From positions 1 to 40,062 of the IMG/VR virus record IMGVR_UViG_3300025674_000108: a stretch of DNA of 40,062 nucleotides. One strand, 5' to 3'. Source of the stretch: a virus. Below the pieces are notes generated by a model, which made no database searches, was not told where the DNA came from, and worked only from the letters and a program-made list of their open reading frames with translations. The translations under genes and the position numbers were made by a program. This document shows positions 6,508-12,592 of this stretch, piece after piece; the first letter of the stretch is position 1, and every line of letters starts with the position of its first letter.

Positions 6508-7244
6508 TATAATTTAGCTAGGTGTCTGAATCTAGTAATGCCCTTTTTCATTTGAGTTATTGTCCAATTCTTATGGTAGTGTTTCCTGCTCTCTGTACAT
6601 ATACAAACGCTAGTAACCATAGGTAGATAATCTAACTCAAGGTCCTGGGCCAACCAGTTTGATTCTACTGCTAATTGAGTACAATCTTTGGTCTCATAGA
6701 ATTTGCCACCTGTGCCTTTTGTATCTCTGCACTTGTAGTCAAATAGATGATATTTACCATCTACCTTTGCAATGAAATCTACTGATCCTGCTGACTTCAT
6801 CTTGTCACAGTACAGTATCTTTTCGCAGGCTATAGGTTCTACATCATTATCTCTGATGAAATCTATAAAAGGTTTCGCCCAGGGATCGAAGGGTGACCGT
6901 TTTTTAGCTTCGGCTGCTTCGTCCATTAATTTATTAATCACCTCTTCTAGCCTTGCATGGACGGCAGTACCGAACTCACTAGACTTGATAGTTGATCCAT
7001 CTACAGGACTAATTCTATGACCATACTTCATCTCCTGAATCTCTTGTACAGAAGCTAATGGGTATTCTCTAGCTAACTCTACAATCTTTCTAGGAGTCCA
7101 TATATTATCTAAGAAATCATTTTTCATCGTAGACAATATAGTTGTACAAGAAGGGTATGCTTTTACCTTCTTGGCTTGTGCAGGAGTTGAAGCCTTTGTC
7201 AAGTAAGGCTCATCTATGCAGTTGTAAAAATGTCCGTCACTCAT
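6483..7244 (-). CDS. PD-(D/E)XK exonuclease, RecB/Cas4-like
   Basis: At 253 residues it has the order of motifs seen in phage RecB-type exonucleases: EFGTAVHARLEEVI near residue 90 (motif I region with the His), SAGSVDFIAKVDGKYHLFDY then KCRD near 150-172 (the D and D-x-K active-site pair; catalytic Asp in SVDF, then DYK), and a downstream Gln in CTQLAVESNWLAQ matching the QxxxY-like motif position. It would degrade DNA ends to give single strands for the ERF annealing protein. The start overlaps the stop of a 23-residue Lys-rich frame as ATGA. All expected active-site residues are present. Confidence 0.82.
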   Translation of the reverse strand: MSDGHFYNCIDEPYLTKASTPAQAKKVKAYPSCTTILSTMKNDFLDNIWTPRKIVELAREYPLASVQEIQEMKYGHRISPVDGSTIKSSEFGTAVHARLEEVINKLMDEAAEAKKRSPFDPWAKPFIDFIRDNDVEPIACEKILYCDKMKSAGSVDFIAKVDGKYHLFDYKCRDTKGTGGKFYETKDCTQLAVESNWLAQDLELDYLPMVTSVCICTESRKHYHKNWTITQMKKGITRFRHLAKLYWMDWMKK

Positions 7245-7312
7245 TTCTTTTTCTTTTTATTAGAGTGTTTCTTTTTGGACACTTGGTTGGTTAATAGTTT
7301 AGTTGTAATCAT
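7241..7312 (-). CDS. Possible 23-aa Lys-rich peptide
   Basis: A 23-codon frame (MITTKLLTNQVSKKKHSNKK and three more Lys) starts 3 bases after the initiator gene stop and its TGA overlaps the exonuclease ATG as ATGA. The position fills the only gap between these two genes and the coupling is the kind seen throughout this genome, which is the main support. There is no clear Shine-Dalgarno and the composition is simple, so it may be only a coupling leader or chance. Confidence 0.3.
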   Translation of the reverse strand: MITTKLLTNQVSKKKHSNKKKKK

Positions 7313-7315
7313 AAA

Positions 7316-7780
7316 TTAATAAATCTCTATACCATCTAATATATCTATATTATCTGTTGTATATATGTTTGGTATTGGTTTTGCAATTTTGCAACGGCTC
7401 TTTTGCAATTTTGTAATAGGCTTTTGCATATTTGCAACACGGTTTTGCCAATACGAATCTTTGACGCACTCCTTGAATAAACTATCAGAGAGTGTGTGCC
7501 AAAGAGTTTTGTCGTATCCTCGCTTGTTGAATGAATCTTCCACAATTGCACCCTTCTTAGTGAGGTCTTTAAAGCACCTGTATATTTGATGCTTGGACAA
7601 AAACGGAAAGAAATATTGCCATTGGTTGCTTGAGTTAAATACCCAATACTTCCCTGCAATCTTGTTTCGGTTATATTTTTGATTTCGTAGGACAAAATAG
7701 ATAATGGTATGTAGGACTACTGCTTGACTGATTCCATACTTTTGTGCGTGTTCTGAGATAAAGTTGTAATTTGTCTGCAT
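7316..7780 (-). CDS. Replication initiator-like winged-helix protein, 154 aa
   Basis: The protein shows a pattern I know from phage and plasmid replication proteins: a first helix with AQKYGISQAVVLHTIIYFVL, a segment KYWVFNSSNQWQYFFPFLSK, HQIYRCFKDLTKKGAIVEDS forming the recognition and wing part, then FNKRGYDKTLWHTLSD. This corresponds to the DNA-binding domain of O-type initiators. The C-terminal 45 residues are Lys/Gln-rich and are encoded by a tandem DNA repeat, much as the lambda origin iterons lie inside gene O. It would recognise the origin and load the phage DnaB. Its 5' end overlaps the 105-residue gene by 64 bases. Family assignment is from memory. Confidence 0.7.
   Translation of the reverse strand: MQTNYNFISEHAQKYGISQAVVLHTIIYFVLRNQKYNRNKIAGKYWVFNSSNQWQYFFPFLSKHQIYRCFKDLTKKGAIVEDSFNKRGYDKTLWHTLSDSLFKECVKDSYWQNRVANMQKPITKLQKSRCKIAKPIPNIYTTDNIDILDGIEIY
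7355..7449. repeat. Iteron-like tandem repeat inside the initiator gene (candidate origin)
   Basis: Three full units and one partial unit begin at 7379, 7401, 7422 and 7443, all starting TTTTGCA and containing a second TTTGCAA-type box; the period is 21-22 bp. An AT-rich stretch (about 7321-7378, including TGTTGTATATATGT) adjoins them. The part 7355-7420 aligns without gaps to 13132-13197 at 52 of 66 bases. Repeats next to an AT-rich tract and within an initiator gene are the classic layout of a lambda-type origin. Function is inferred. Confidence 0.6.
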
Positions 7781-8034
7781 CGTGTGTCTTCTTTGTATCG
7801 TGAGTTCATATCTTCTAAAGCCTTGGTAAAGTTTTTATCCGATAGCATTTCTAAAGGTAAATCATTATCATCGTAGAGGTACTTTCCAAAGCCCTCAGTT
7901 GCCCTACAGAGCAGGCAGCCATCGCCATCCTCCTCTATGTATTCGTGCATATACTTCTTGGCTTCTGATCGTGATTTAAATACCTTATGGTATGTATTTC
8001 CAGTATAGGTTGCTCTATATATTACTACCCACAT
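7717..8034 (-). CDS. Hypothetical protein, 105 aa
   Basis: The start at 8034 is preceded by a strong Shine-Dalgarno (AAAGGAG in the minus-strand sequence), one of the best in this operon. The first 45 residues (WVVIYRATYTGNTYHKVFKS then RSEAKKYMHEYI) form a likely beta-beta-alpha fold typical of small phage proteins; CLLCRA is a CxxC motif without a second pair. The C-terminus is Ser/Thr/Gln-rich. The gene overlaps the initiator gene by 64 bases. No family is recognised and no function is proposed. Confidence 0.65.
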   Translation of the reverse strand: MWVVIYRATYTGNTYHKVFKSRSEAKKYMHEYIEEDGDGCLLCRATEGFGKYLYDDNDLPLEMLSDKNFTKALEDMNSRYKEDTRCRQITTLSQNTHKSMESVKQ

Positions 8035-8168
8035 ATTTTTTCTCCTTTCTTATTTTCTACTATTTGTATTGCAGTTACTATATCTTGTGAAAGGGAGGTG
8101 TCTCCCTGCTTTATTTTTTGAGTACTCATAAAGAGTAGCTCGGCTAGGATTTCTTCTGAATATTTCAT
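8025..8168 (-). CDS. Small protein, 47 aa
   Basis: A 47-codon frame starting at ATG 8168, one base after the stop of the preceding gene, and ending at a TAG that overlaps the next gene's start by 10 bases. It encodes an amphipathic helical peptide (MKYSEEILAELLFMSTQKIK then QGDTSLSQDIVTAIQIVE). Its 3' end supplies the AAAGGAG ribosome site of the following gene. It fills the only 130-base gap in this stretch of the operon. Family not recognised. Confidence 0.5.
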   Translation of the reverse strand: MKYSEEILAELLFMSTQKIKQGDTSLSQDIVTAIQIVENKKGEKICG

Positions 8169-8169
8169 A

Positions 8170-8499
8170 TTAATGATCTAATACATATTCTGAACTGTCG
8201 TCAATGACCTTTTGTTTAATAAACTCTATAGTCTCCTTTGGCATTTCTTCTGTAGATTTATAGAAATTTCTATTACCATATTCATCTGTATCTTCTTTAT
8301 ACTTATAATAGGATAATATTTCTATATCTTCTATGTTTACTTCTTGCCAAGATTGTGTGACTTCTCTTTCGCCATATGCACTTGTGCAATCGCAATCCTC
8401 TATATCGTAATCAACTTTGACTTCGACATCATAAGAGCAAAGTGATTTGCCCTCGGTTATTTCTATTTCTTCTAATGTGATATTTCTTGTATTTGACAT
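8170..8499 (-). CDS. Acidic hypothetical protein, 109 aa
   Basis: This acidic protein (many Asp and Glu) has alternating strand-like segments such as SYDVEVKVDYDIEDCDC and SWQEVNIEDIEILSYYKYKE. The three closely spaced Cys (one in LCSYD, then DCDC) do not form a known metal motif. The start lies one base after the upstream stop (8501) and the stop just precedes the 47-residue gene, so it is part of the same transcript. Similar small acidic proteins occur in many phage early regions, where some mimic DNA, but no family is recognised here. Confidence 0.6.
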   Translation of the reverse strand: MSNTRNITLEEIEITEGKSLCSYDVEVKVDYDIEDCDCTSAYGEREVTQSWQEVNIEDIEILSYYKYKEDTDEYGNRNFYKSTEEMPKETIEFIKQKVIDDSSEYVLDH

Positions 8500-8500
8500 T

Positions 8501-8758
8501 TTATATTTCTATTTGATCTCCTAAGTACTGCATCAAAGCTCTATATTCTATGAACTTCGATCCTAGCTCTTGATCGAGTGGTTTATATTCTTTTATAAGA
8601 GTGTCTCTTACTGACTTCTTATATGTTTCTAAAACTCTTTCTGATGGATAAGGAATCTCATCTCCAAATGCTTTGGTTAATTCTTTAGCCCTATTGAAAG
8701 AATCTGTTATCTCTGATTGATGCGTATCTATTGCATCTAGGTATTTTATTAATGACAT
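8501..8758 (-). CDS. First gene of operon C, hypothetical helical protein, 85 aa
   Basis: The frame is open back to a TTG at 8794, but the best start is the ATG at 8758 (MSLIKYLDAIDTHQSEITDS). The TTG overlaps a -35-like TTGACA and the intervening codons carry a TATAAG -10-like box, so the longer form is unlikely. The protein is nearly all helical and charged (FNRAKELTKAFGDEI, then LETYKKSVRDTLIKEYK), with a possible coiled coil. It is the promoter-proximal gene of the replication operon. No function is recognised. Confidence 0.6.
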   Translation of the reverse strand: MSLIKYLDAIDTHQSEITDSFNRAKELTKAFGDEIPYPSERVLETYKKSVRDTLIKEYKPLDQELGSKFIEYRALMQYLGDQIEI

Positions 8759-8767
8759 ATGGGCGTT

Positions 8768-8794
8768 CTTATACCAGCTATCCTGATTTGTCAA
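8768..8794 (-). promoter_or_regulatory. Candidate sigma70-type promoter of operon C
   Basis: On the minus strand TTGACA (8789-8794) is followed after 15 bases by TATAAG (8768-8773). The spacer is about two bases short of ideal. Transcription would begin near 8761, only a few bases before the ATG at 8758, giving an almost leaderless message. Confidence 0.4.
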
Positions 8795-8804
8795 GTTTTG
8801 TACA

Positions 8805-8828
8805 GGCCCTGGGCCACAATATATTGTG
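8805..8828. promoter_or_regulatory. Pair of abutting palindromes upstream of operon C promoter
   Basis: GGCCCTGGGCC (8805-8815) directly abuts CACAATATATTGTG (8815-8828), a perfect 14-base palindrome. They lie 11-35 bases upstream of the -35 box of the operon C promoter, a usual place for an activator or repressor site. Confidence 0.4.
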
Positions 8829-8886
8829 TATGGGAGTGCCTTGTGACACTATATATGGCACATTCTTCACAGATTCTTCACAAAAA

Positions 8887-8917
8887 GGGTGACCCTATGC
8901 ACCAGAAAGGGTGACCC
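8887..8917. promoter_or_regulatory. GGGTGACCC pair upstream of operon C
   Basis: Two exact GGGTGACCC palindromes start at 8887 and 8909, exactly 22 bases apart, so both face the same side of the helix. A partial copy (CCGGTGAC) follows at about 8920. They lie about 95 bases upstream of the operon C promoter and match the larger arrays upstream of operons B and A. Confidence 0.65.
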
Positions 8918-9076
8918 ATTCCGGTGACTGTTTCCAGCATTATAAATACATAAAGTATTGATAATCAACAACTTGATACTTTGGCAGCACATCAGGGCCA
9001 CTTCCTGGACTTCGCTGGTAGAGTGAGGGTGTGTTACCCTCTCTCCCCCCACACTTTCCACACACTTTATTTGCAC

Positions 9077-9106
9077 AAAAAAAGAAGGCAACCTCTCGGT
9101 TGCCCT
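9077..9106 (-). terminator. Rho-independent terminator of operon B
   Basis: GGCAACC (9087-9093) and GGTTGCC (9098-9104) form a perfect stem with a TCTC loop; on the minus strand the hairpin is followed by a T-run (complement of the A-run at 9077-9083). It closes the leftward operon that ends with the 57-residue gene. Confidence 0.85.
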
Positions 9107-9130
9107 CTTCCCATATCATATCTAATTCAC

Positions 9131-9304
9131 TTAGAAATTCGGTTGTATATCCAACTTGTACTTGTCTATACCTTCGTAATTAAAATCGTTGTTGTCAACC
9201 ATTTCCCACGCTTCATCTATGGTCTTGGCTTTGACAGTATATCTCTCAACGACTTGGAACTCTGTGAGAGTGCCTTCATCTTTCTTCTTATTGTTCTTCG
9301 GCAT
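9131..9304 (-). CDS. Small protein, 57 aa
   Basis: This short gene encodes MPKNNKKKDEGTLTEFQVVE followed by RYTVKAKTIDEAWEMVDNND and an aromatic C-terminus. Its ATG at 9304 overlaps the 3' end of the Api92-like gene by 17 bases, and its stop is 25 bases before the operon B terminator. The pattern of a basic start, a VVERYTVKAKTIDEAWEMV strand-helix unit and a short tail is common in small phage proteins of unknown role. The position just before a strong terminator supports it as real. Confidence 0.6.
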   Translation of the reverse strand: MPKNNKKKDEGTLTEFQVVERYTVKAKTIDEAWEMVDNNDFNYEGIDKYKLDIQPNF

Positions 9305-9725
9305 TTCTCTCCCCTTCTATATCTACGATCTTACCATCGACTGTTGTGGAGTGAAAGAAGCCTGCCTCTTCATCTGCTTCAAGATCAAACTTTAGCTTTG
9401 GGAACTTCTTCTTTATAGCTTCCCATAGCTCATCTGATATACGACTCCAAGCAGTCTCAAACTGCAAGCGTATCTCTCCTTCTGTCTCTTCTCCCCAATC
9501 GACATAATTGGCATTCCATTTAGTCCCCCAATTGTCACATTGCCAAGTATACCAATCGGCATCCTTTGGCTTTGGTATGTATCTATTGAAATCGAATAGT
9601 ATTCTTCTATCTTCGATCTTCTCTTCTCTTTGATAATAATTATCGTTAATAGAGAACTTCTTGAATCTATCTAATTCTTTCTGTTCTCCCTCTATATGTA
9701 TGACTGTTGTTACCCAATTTGGCAT
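9288..9725 (-). CDS. Api92-like / YubB ferredoxin-fold protein
   Basis: The N-terminus MPNWVTTVIHIEG, the internal LFDFNRYIPKPKD, DNWGTKWNANYVDWG and TAWSRIS segments match a family found in phages and plasmids, known as Api92-like or YubB-type, with a ferredoxin-like fold. The function of the family is not established. At 145 residues it is near the normal length. The ATG at 9725 has a good AAAGGAA ribosome site. It lies between the amidotransferase/cyclotransferase fusion and the 57-residue gene in operon B. I do not see metal-cluster cysteines, so ferredoxin-like refers to fold only. Confidence 0.75.
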   Translation of the reverse strand: MPNWVTTVIHIEGEQKELDRFKKFSINDNYYQREEKIEDRRILFDFNRYIPKPKDADWYTWQCDNWGTKWNANYVDWGEETEGEIRLQFETAWSRISDELWEAIKKKFPKLKFDLEADEEAGFFHSTTVDGKIVDIEGERNAEEQ

Positions 9726-9743
9726 AATGATATTTCCTTTCTT

Positions 9744-10628
9744 TTAATTATATTGATTGTAATAGTTTTGATTATGGTAACGACCTCTGTATGCATCTTG
9801 CATATCATAGTCGGTTGTACCTCTTGGCAAATCCTGCTGAACAAAGTATACCCAACAATTAGATTGACTCCAATCGTCCATACGAATCCAACATTTCTTT
9901 CTCTGATAAAATGTAGGGTGACCCTCTAGTCGATCTAAATCTTCTAAAGTTGTATCATCTACATCGTATACTTCGACCTTAACATTGTGACCCTTTTTGG
10001 GTTCTTCATATAGATAGGGTAACCCATCGACAAGTAATGGGAACTTCTCTGCAGTCTCGCCACAACCTACAAAATCTGAATGTTTAATGATCTTGTGATT
10101 GTTGTATCCTTTCTTGAGTGTTCCATATACTGCCACACGCTCTGAGGTGAAACAGTTATTCTTAGAATAATGTACACCATCTAATTCGTGCCAATTGCCA
10201 ACTCTTTTGACCCTGCCACCATTGACATCAATGATTGCATATCTTGTATCAGTAATCTCAAGGAACGGTATCCAATCTTTTTTGCGTAATCTTGGAATGA
10301 TGTTCTTTGCAATGTATGCAATGTCTGATGTATTTTTGTCACCGAATCCATCGACAGTACCATTTGAGTAAATCAAATAGTTGCTATCAATTGCAAATGG
10401 GTGAACATTAGCAAGAGTCAGGTCACCCATTGTAGCATACCTGAAATGACAGACAAGAGGTCTATCAGTATCGACTATTGAGTCTATACGGTTGTAAGAT
10501 AATGTACGATAAGTTTGTCCACTATCGAGATAAGTAATACCAAAGCCGTGAGGATTAATCACCTTGGCTTTTTGTAGTACTGAACTGGATATTCTTTTGT
10601 TCTTAGGTTTGTGTATAATTAAACACAT
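9744..10628 (-). CDS. Class II glutamine amidotransferase fused to AIG2/gamma-glutamyl cyclotransferase domain
   Basis: The start is taken as the ATG at 10628, because the product then begins Met-Cys, and Cys2 becomes the N-terminal nucleophile of a class II (Ntn-type) glutaminase; an AAAGGA ribosome site precedes it. An upstream in-frame start at 10673 would bury the Cys. Domain 1 (about 1-160) has NPHGFGITYLDSG, CHFRYATMG (Arg63) with NVHPF (74-78), and SNG (88-90), the usual substrate and oxyanion motifs. Domain 2 (about 165-265) begins VYGTLKKGYNNH and contains LEDLDRLEGHPTFYQR with Glu235, typical of AIG2-like gamma-glutamyl cyclotransferases. The C-terminus is Tyr/Asn-rich. It may supply ammonia and trim gamma-glutamyl groups, working with the amidoligase upstream. 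The joint role is inference. Confidence 0.82.
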   Translation of the reverse strand: MCLIIHKPKNKRISSSVLQKAKVINPHGFGITYLDSGQTYRTLSYNRIDSIVDTDRPLVCHFRYATMGDLTLANVHPFAIDSNYLIYSNGTVDGFGDKNTSDIAYIAKNIIPRLRKKDWIPFLEITDTRYAIIDVNGGRVKRVGNWHELDGVHYSKNNCFTSERVAVYGTLKKGYNNHKIIKHSDFVGCGETAEKFPLLVDGLPYLYEEPKKGHNVKVEVYDVDDTTLEDLDRLEGHPTFYQRKKCWIRMDDWSQSNCWVYFVQQDLPRGTTDYDMQDAYRGRYHNQNYYNQYN

Positions 10629-10660
10629 ATGATATGTCCTTTCTTTTATAGTTATTAATC

Positions 10661-10693
10661 CACTAGTGTGCAAAAATGTTCACTAGTTGTCAA
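10661..10693 (-). promoter_or_regulatory. Candidate operon B promoter with paired operator-like sites
   Basis: On the minus strand TTGACA (10688-10693) is followed after 17 bases by CACACT (10665-10670), a weak -10. The palindrome CACTAGTG (10661-10668) covers the -10 and a near copy CACTAGTT (10681-10688) touches the -35; their starts are 20 bases apart. The message would have a leader of about 30 bases before the ATG at 10628. Paired palindromes over a promoter suggest a repressor. Confidence 0.45.
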
Positions 10694-10866
10694 ACCTTTA
10701 TTTTTTTATTTTTTCTGATGGCCCCTAGCCAATTCATCCTGACACGGAATAATTTTTTGCCTCCCCAGCCTGATCCAGCTGGAGAAGCTGCCGGAGGCTG
10801 CTGGACGCTAAGTTATTGATTTTCAACCTCTTAAGCAATCCATGGACAATAAATACAGTATAAAAA

Positions 10867-10952
10867 GGGTGACCCATCAACACCGAATGGGTGACCCTTT
10901 TTTGGATGGTCTTCTTAAAATGGGTGACCCTTCTTCTTATATGGGTGTACCC
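10867..10952. promoter_or_regulatory. GGGTGACCC array upstream of operon B
   Basis: Exact GGGTGACCC palindromes start at 10867, 10889 and 10922, and a variant GGGTGTACCC at 10943. Spacings are 22, 33 and 21 bases, i.e. two or three helical turns. The array is about 175 bases upstream of the operon B promoter. Confidence 0.7.
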
Positions 10953-11116
10953 ATGATTTGATTCTTCTTCTTCTTAAATGGTTCTTCTTTAGGCACTTAC
11001 GCATATATGCATTCCCAGTAGCTCCAGCCAGCCCCAGCCAGCAGGAAATTTTGAAAAAAAAATTTTGGGTGTTCCCCAGCACAAAAAAAACAAACCTGAC
11101 CTGTGATAAGGTGAAA

Positions 11117-11164
11117 CCATAAGCAAACGGTGAACGGTGTACCCATAAGCAAACGGTGAACGGT
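11117..11164. repeat. 22-bp direct repeat
   Basis: A perfect 22-base repeat, beginning CCATAAGCAAACGGTGAACG, occurs at 11117-11138 and 11143-11164, 26 bases apart. The GGTGTACCC between them (11136-11144) is a variant of the GGGTGACCC motif, so the repeat may be part of the same control system. No coding role is evident. Confidence 0.8.
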
Positions 11165-11303
11165 TTTGCGTAGGGTATTTGCTATGGATCAAAAACAAAG
11201 CCTACACCCTGAACACAAATTGCCAAAATAAAGGCACACAAATGCACCTAGAATCGCCTTTAATTTTTGCCAAGGGTAAAGGGTAACAAATCAAATTAGA
11301 GCA

Positions 11304-11333
11304 TAAAAAAACCCTGTCGTTGTGACAGGGTTT
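11304..11333 (-). terminator. Rho-independent terminator of operon A
   Basis: AAACCCTGTC (11309-11318) and GACAGGGTTT (11324-11333) make a perfect 10-base stem around a 5-base loop. On the minus strand it runs into seven T. It lies 17 bases after the stop of the 39-residue gene and closes the amidoligase operon. Confidence 0.92.
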
Positions 11334-11349
11334 GTGCATTGGTTTTGGA

Positions 11350-11469
11350 TTATTTTCGAGGTATTACTTTCCCATTAAATAGCCAATAATCTTTTGGCAA
11401 TGGGATACCCTTTTTTTCATAATCGTCTAACCATAGATATTTTGAATTTATGTCTATTGGATATTTCAT
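11350..11469 (-). CDS. Small protein downstream of amidoligase, 39 aa
   Basis: This 39-codon gene begins four bases after the amidoligase stop and ends 17 bases before the strong terminator. It encodes MKYPIDINSKYLWLDDYEKK followed by GIPLPKDYWLFNGKVIPRK, rich in Trp, Tyr, Pro and Lys. A distinct, non-repetitive composition and tight fit between amidoligase and terminator favour a real product, possibly a substrate or partner of the amidoligase. That role is only a suggestion; no family is recognised. Confidence 0.5.
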   Translation of the reverse strand: MKYPIDINSKYLWLDDYEKKGIPLPKDYWLFNGKVIPRK

Positions 11470-11473
11470 AAGA

Positions 11474-12592
11474 TTATATTTCTACACCTGAAGCAATTAA
11501 GCGTATTGTTTCATCACTCAAAAAGCTAGTTAAAACAGGTGAGGCTAGTGGTGAGTTATTGATATGTTTTACAAGAGCTTTTAAAGCCTCTGTCTTGGCT
11601 TGTATGAGGTCATTGTCAATCGTTTGACCGTTCACCACAACCTCTAACTCATTGACCTTATAAGCTACATTATAAAAGCCATTGTCTTTAACTCTATCAT
11701 TTAGCCATTTGCAAAGGATATAAGCCTCAGTAGAGAAAGGCACAACCTCACCTTTGTCTCTACGAATTAGCTTAAGAGTTAAAAACAGATTGTACAAACC
11801 TTGCATTGTATTTCTACGGTGTGCTAAGGGTGCATCTATGCTTTGACCTTTAGAGGCTTTGCTTGTGATCATATCACACAAGGAACACCATCCGACAATT
11901 TTTGAGAAATCCAATGTAGAATTAAAATGTCTAAATTCGATTGTGCCTGATGAGTGGTAATTTCTCAAATTTAGTTTGTGATATTTAATGCTTTCACCGT
12001 TATTGGATCGGTTAAAGCTTACTCTGTCACCTCTACTTGTATTAGCACCATTTACAAGGCTGTTAGGCAGGTTTTCAGTAGTAGTACAATATCTTGCACC
12101 TCTACCACGCCTAGAGGGTGATACAAGGCAATCTAATGTTTTTTCGTACCTCTTATAAAAGTTAAGTGCATTTCTAAGGTTTTTAGCATTAAAATCTTTT
12201 GCATCAATATGCATATGCAAACCACAAGTGCCGTTCACTTTAGAATCGTGTGCATTTAAGACGGTTGTTAAATCGTCAATATGCTTGAACAATTCATTTG
12301 AGTGCAAAGGCTTTGTCACAAATTCTTTACCAATGTAAATCTCAGGTATGCTCTGTGACCTTTCAAGTGATCCATCTGTCGTAATGATGAAATCATATTT
12401 AAAAGGATCTGTTCTCATTTGGTGCTTTGCATCCTCATAACCAAGGTTTGCAACCTTGTGACCTAATTCCTCAAGATCACTCATTATTTGAGTAAGTTTA
12501 GAACGATCAATAAAGCACTCGATTTCAACGCCTTTTGTACGGTCATTTAATAGGGTGCTTGCAATGCTTTGAGCTTGTTCAGGTGTAATCAT
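11474..12592 (-). CDS. Amidoligase (COOH-NH2 ligase family)
   Basis: The 372-residue protein has the motifs of the putative amidoligase family related to glutamine synthetase: GVEIEC (21-26) with two metal-binding-type Glu, DGSLERSQSIPE with GKEFVTKPL near 73-96, NGTCGLHMHIDAKDF near 120-134 and KLNLRNYHSSGTIEFRHFNS then TLD near 205-228. Members use ATP to join a carboxyl to an amino group. The family is known from comparative genomics to travel with class II glutamine amidotransferases and AIG2-type cyclotransferases, and such a fusion lies in the next operon. The substrate (peptide, metabolite or cell-wall part) is unknown. The ATG overlaps the stop of the upstream 42-residue gene as ATGA. 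The C-terminal 130 residues are helical and unrecognised. Confidence 0.85.
   Translation of the reverse strand: MITPEQAQSIASTLLNDRTKGVEIECFIDRSKLTQIMSDLEELGHKVANLGYEDAKHQMRTDPFKYDFIITTDGSLERSQSIPEIYIGKEFVTKPLHSNELFKHIDDLTTVLNAHDSKVNGTCGLHMHIDAKDFNAKNLRNALNFYKRYEKTLDCLVSPSRRGRGARYCTTTENLPNSLVNGANTSRGDRVSFNRSNNGESIKYHKLNLRNYHSSGTIEFRHFNSTLDFSKIVGWCSLCDMITSKASKGQSIDAPLAHRRNTMQGLYNLFLTLKLIRRDKGEVVPFSTEAYILCKWLNDRVKDNGFYNVAYKVNELEVVVNGQTIDNDLIQAKTEALKALVKHINNSPLASPVLTSFLSDETIRLIASGVEI

Larger units (their letters stand above)
8759..9130. other. Intergenic region between operons B and C
   Basis: About 370 bases without a convincing gene. From the operon C side it holds a sigma70-like promoter (8768-8794), two adjacent palindromes (8805-8828), two GGGTGACCC sites (8887 and 8909), a TTGATAATCAA near-palindrome (8958-8968), a GC-richer tract, a hairpin GAGGGT/ACCCTC with a 5-base loop (9025-9041) and the operon B terminator (9077-9106). 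A 74-codon minus-strand frame across it is interrupted by these elements in function and looks like a shadow. Confidence 0.7.
10629..11303. other. Long intergenic region between operons A and B
   Basis: About 675 bases with no convincing gene. From left to right it holds the operon B promoter with two CACTAGTG-type sites (10661-10693), a GC-rich stem GCCTCC/GGAGGC (10759-10798) enclosing the palindrome TCCAGCTGGA (10774-10783), a TTGATTTTCAA near-palindrome (10816-10826), the GGGTGACCC array (10867-10952), CTTCTT-rich sequence, a CCAGCC-rich GC tract (about 11020-11045) and a 22-base direct repeat (11117-11164). A 69-codon minus-strand frame at 10989-11198 covers these repeats and lacks a ribosome site, so it is not called as a gene. 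Confidence 0.7.

Noticed and set aside
7345-7695. 116-codon alternate frame within the initiator gene
   Set aside because: No motif is recognised and it is likely kept open by the tandem DNA repeat and composition.
8759-8794. Longer form of the first operon C gene from a TTG start
   Set aside because: The extra codons coincide with a TTGACA/TATAAG promoter; the ATG at 8758 is more likely.
8958-8968. FNR-like site TTGATAATCAA, also near 10816
   Set aside because: The half sites are closer than in FNR boxes and the second copy is imperfect, so no regulator can be named.
8867-9091. 74-codon minus-strand frame
   Set aside because: It covers GGGTGACCC sites, a hairpin and the operon B terminator, and would lie beyond the transcript end.
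9916-10025. GGGTGACCC at 9916 and GGGTAACCC at 10017 as a fourth array
   Set aside because: Both lie inside the cyclotransferase coding region where they encode conserved-type residues, and are 101 bases apart; kept only as isolated matches, as is the copy at 4452.
10629-10673. Longer form of the amidotransferase fusion
   Set aside because: It would bury the Cys that must be N-terminal for class II glutaminase activity, and the ribosome site fits the ATG at 10628.
10989-11198. 69-codon minus-strand frame
   Set aside because: Its 5' part lies on the 22-base direct repeat and no ribosome site or neighbour coupling is visible.
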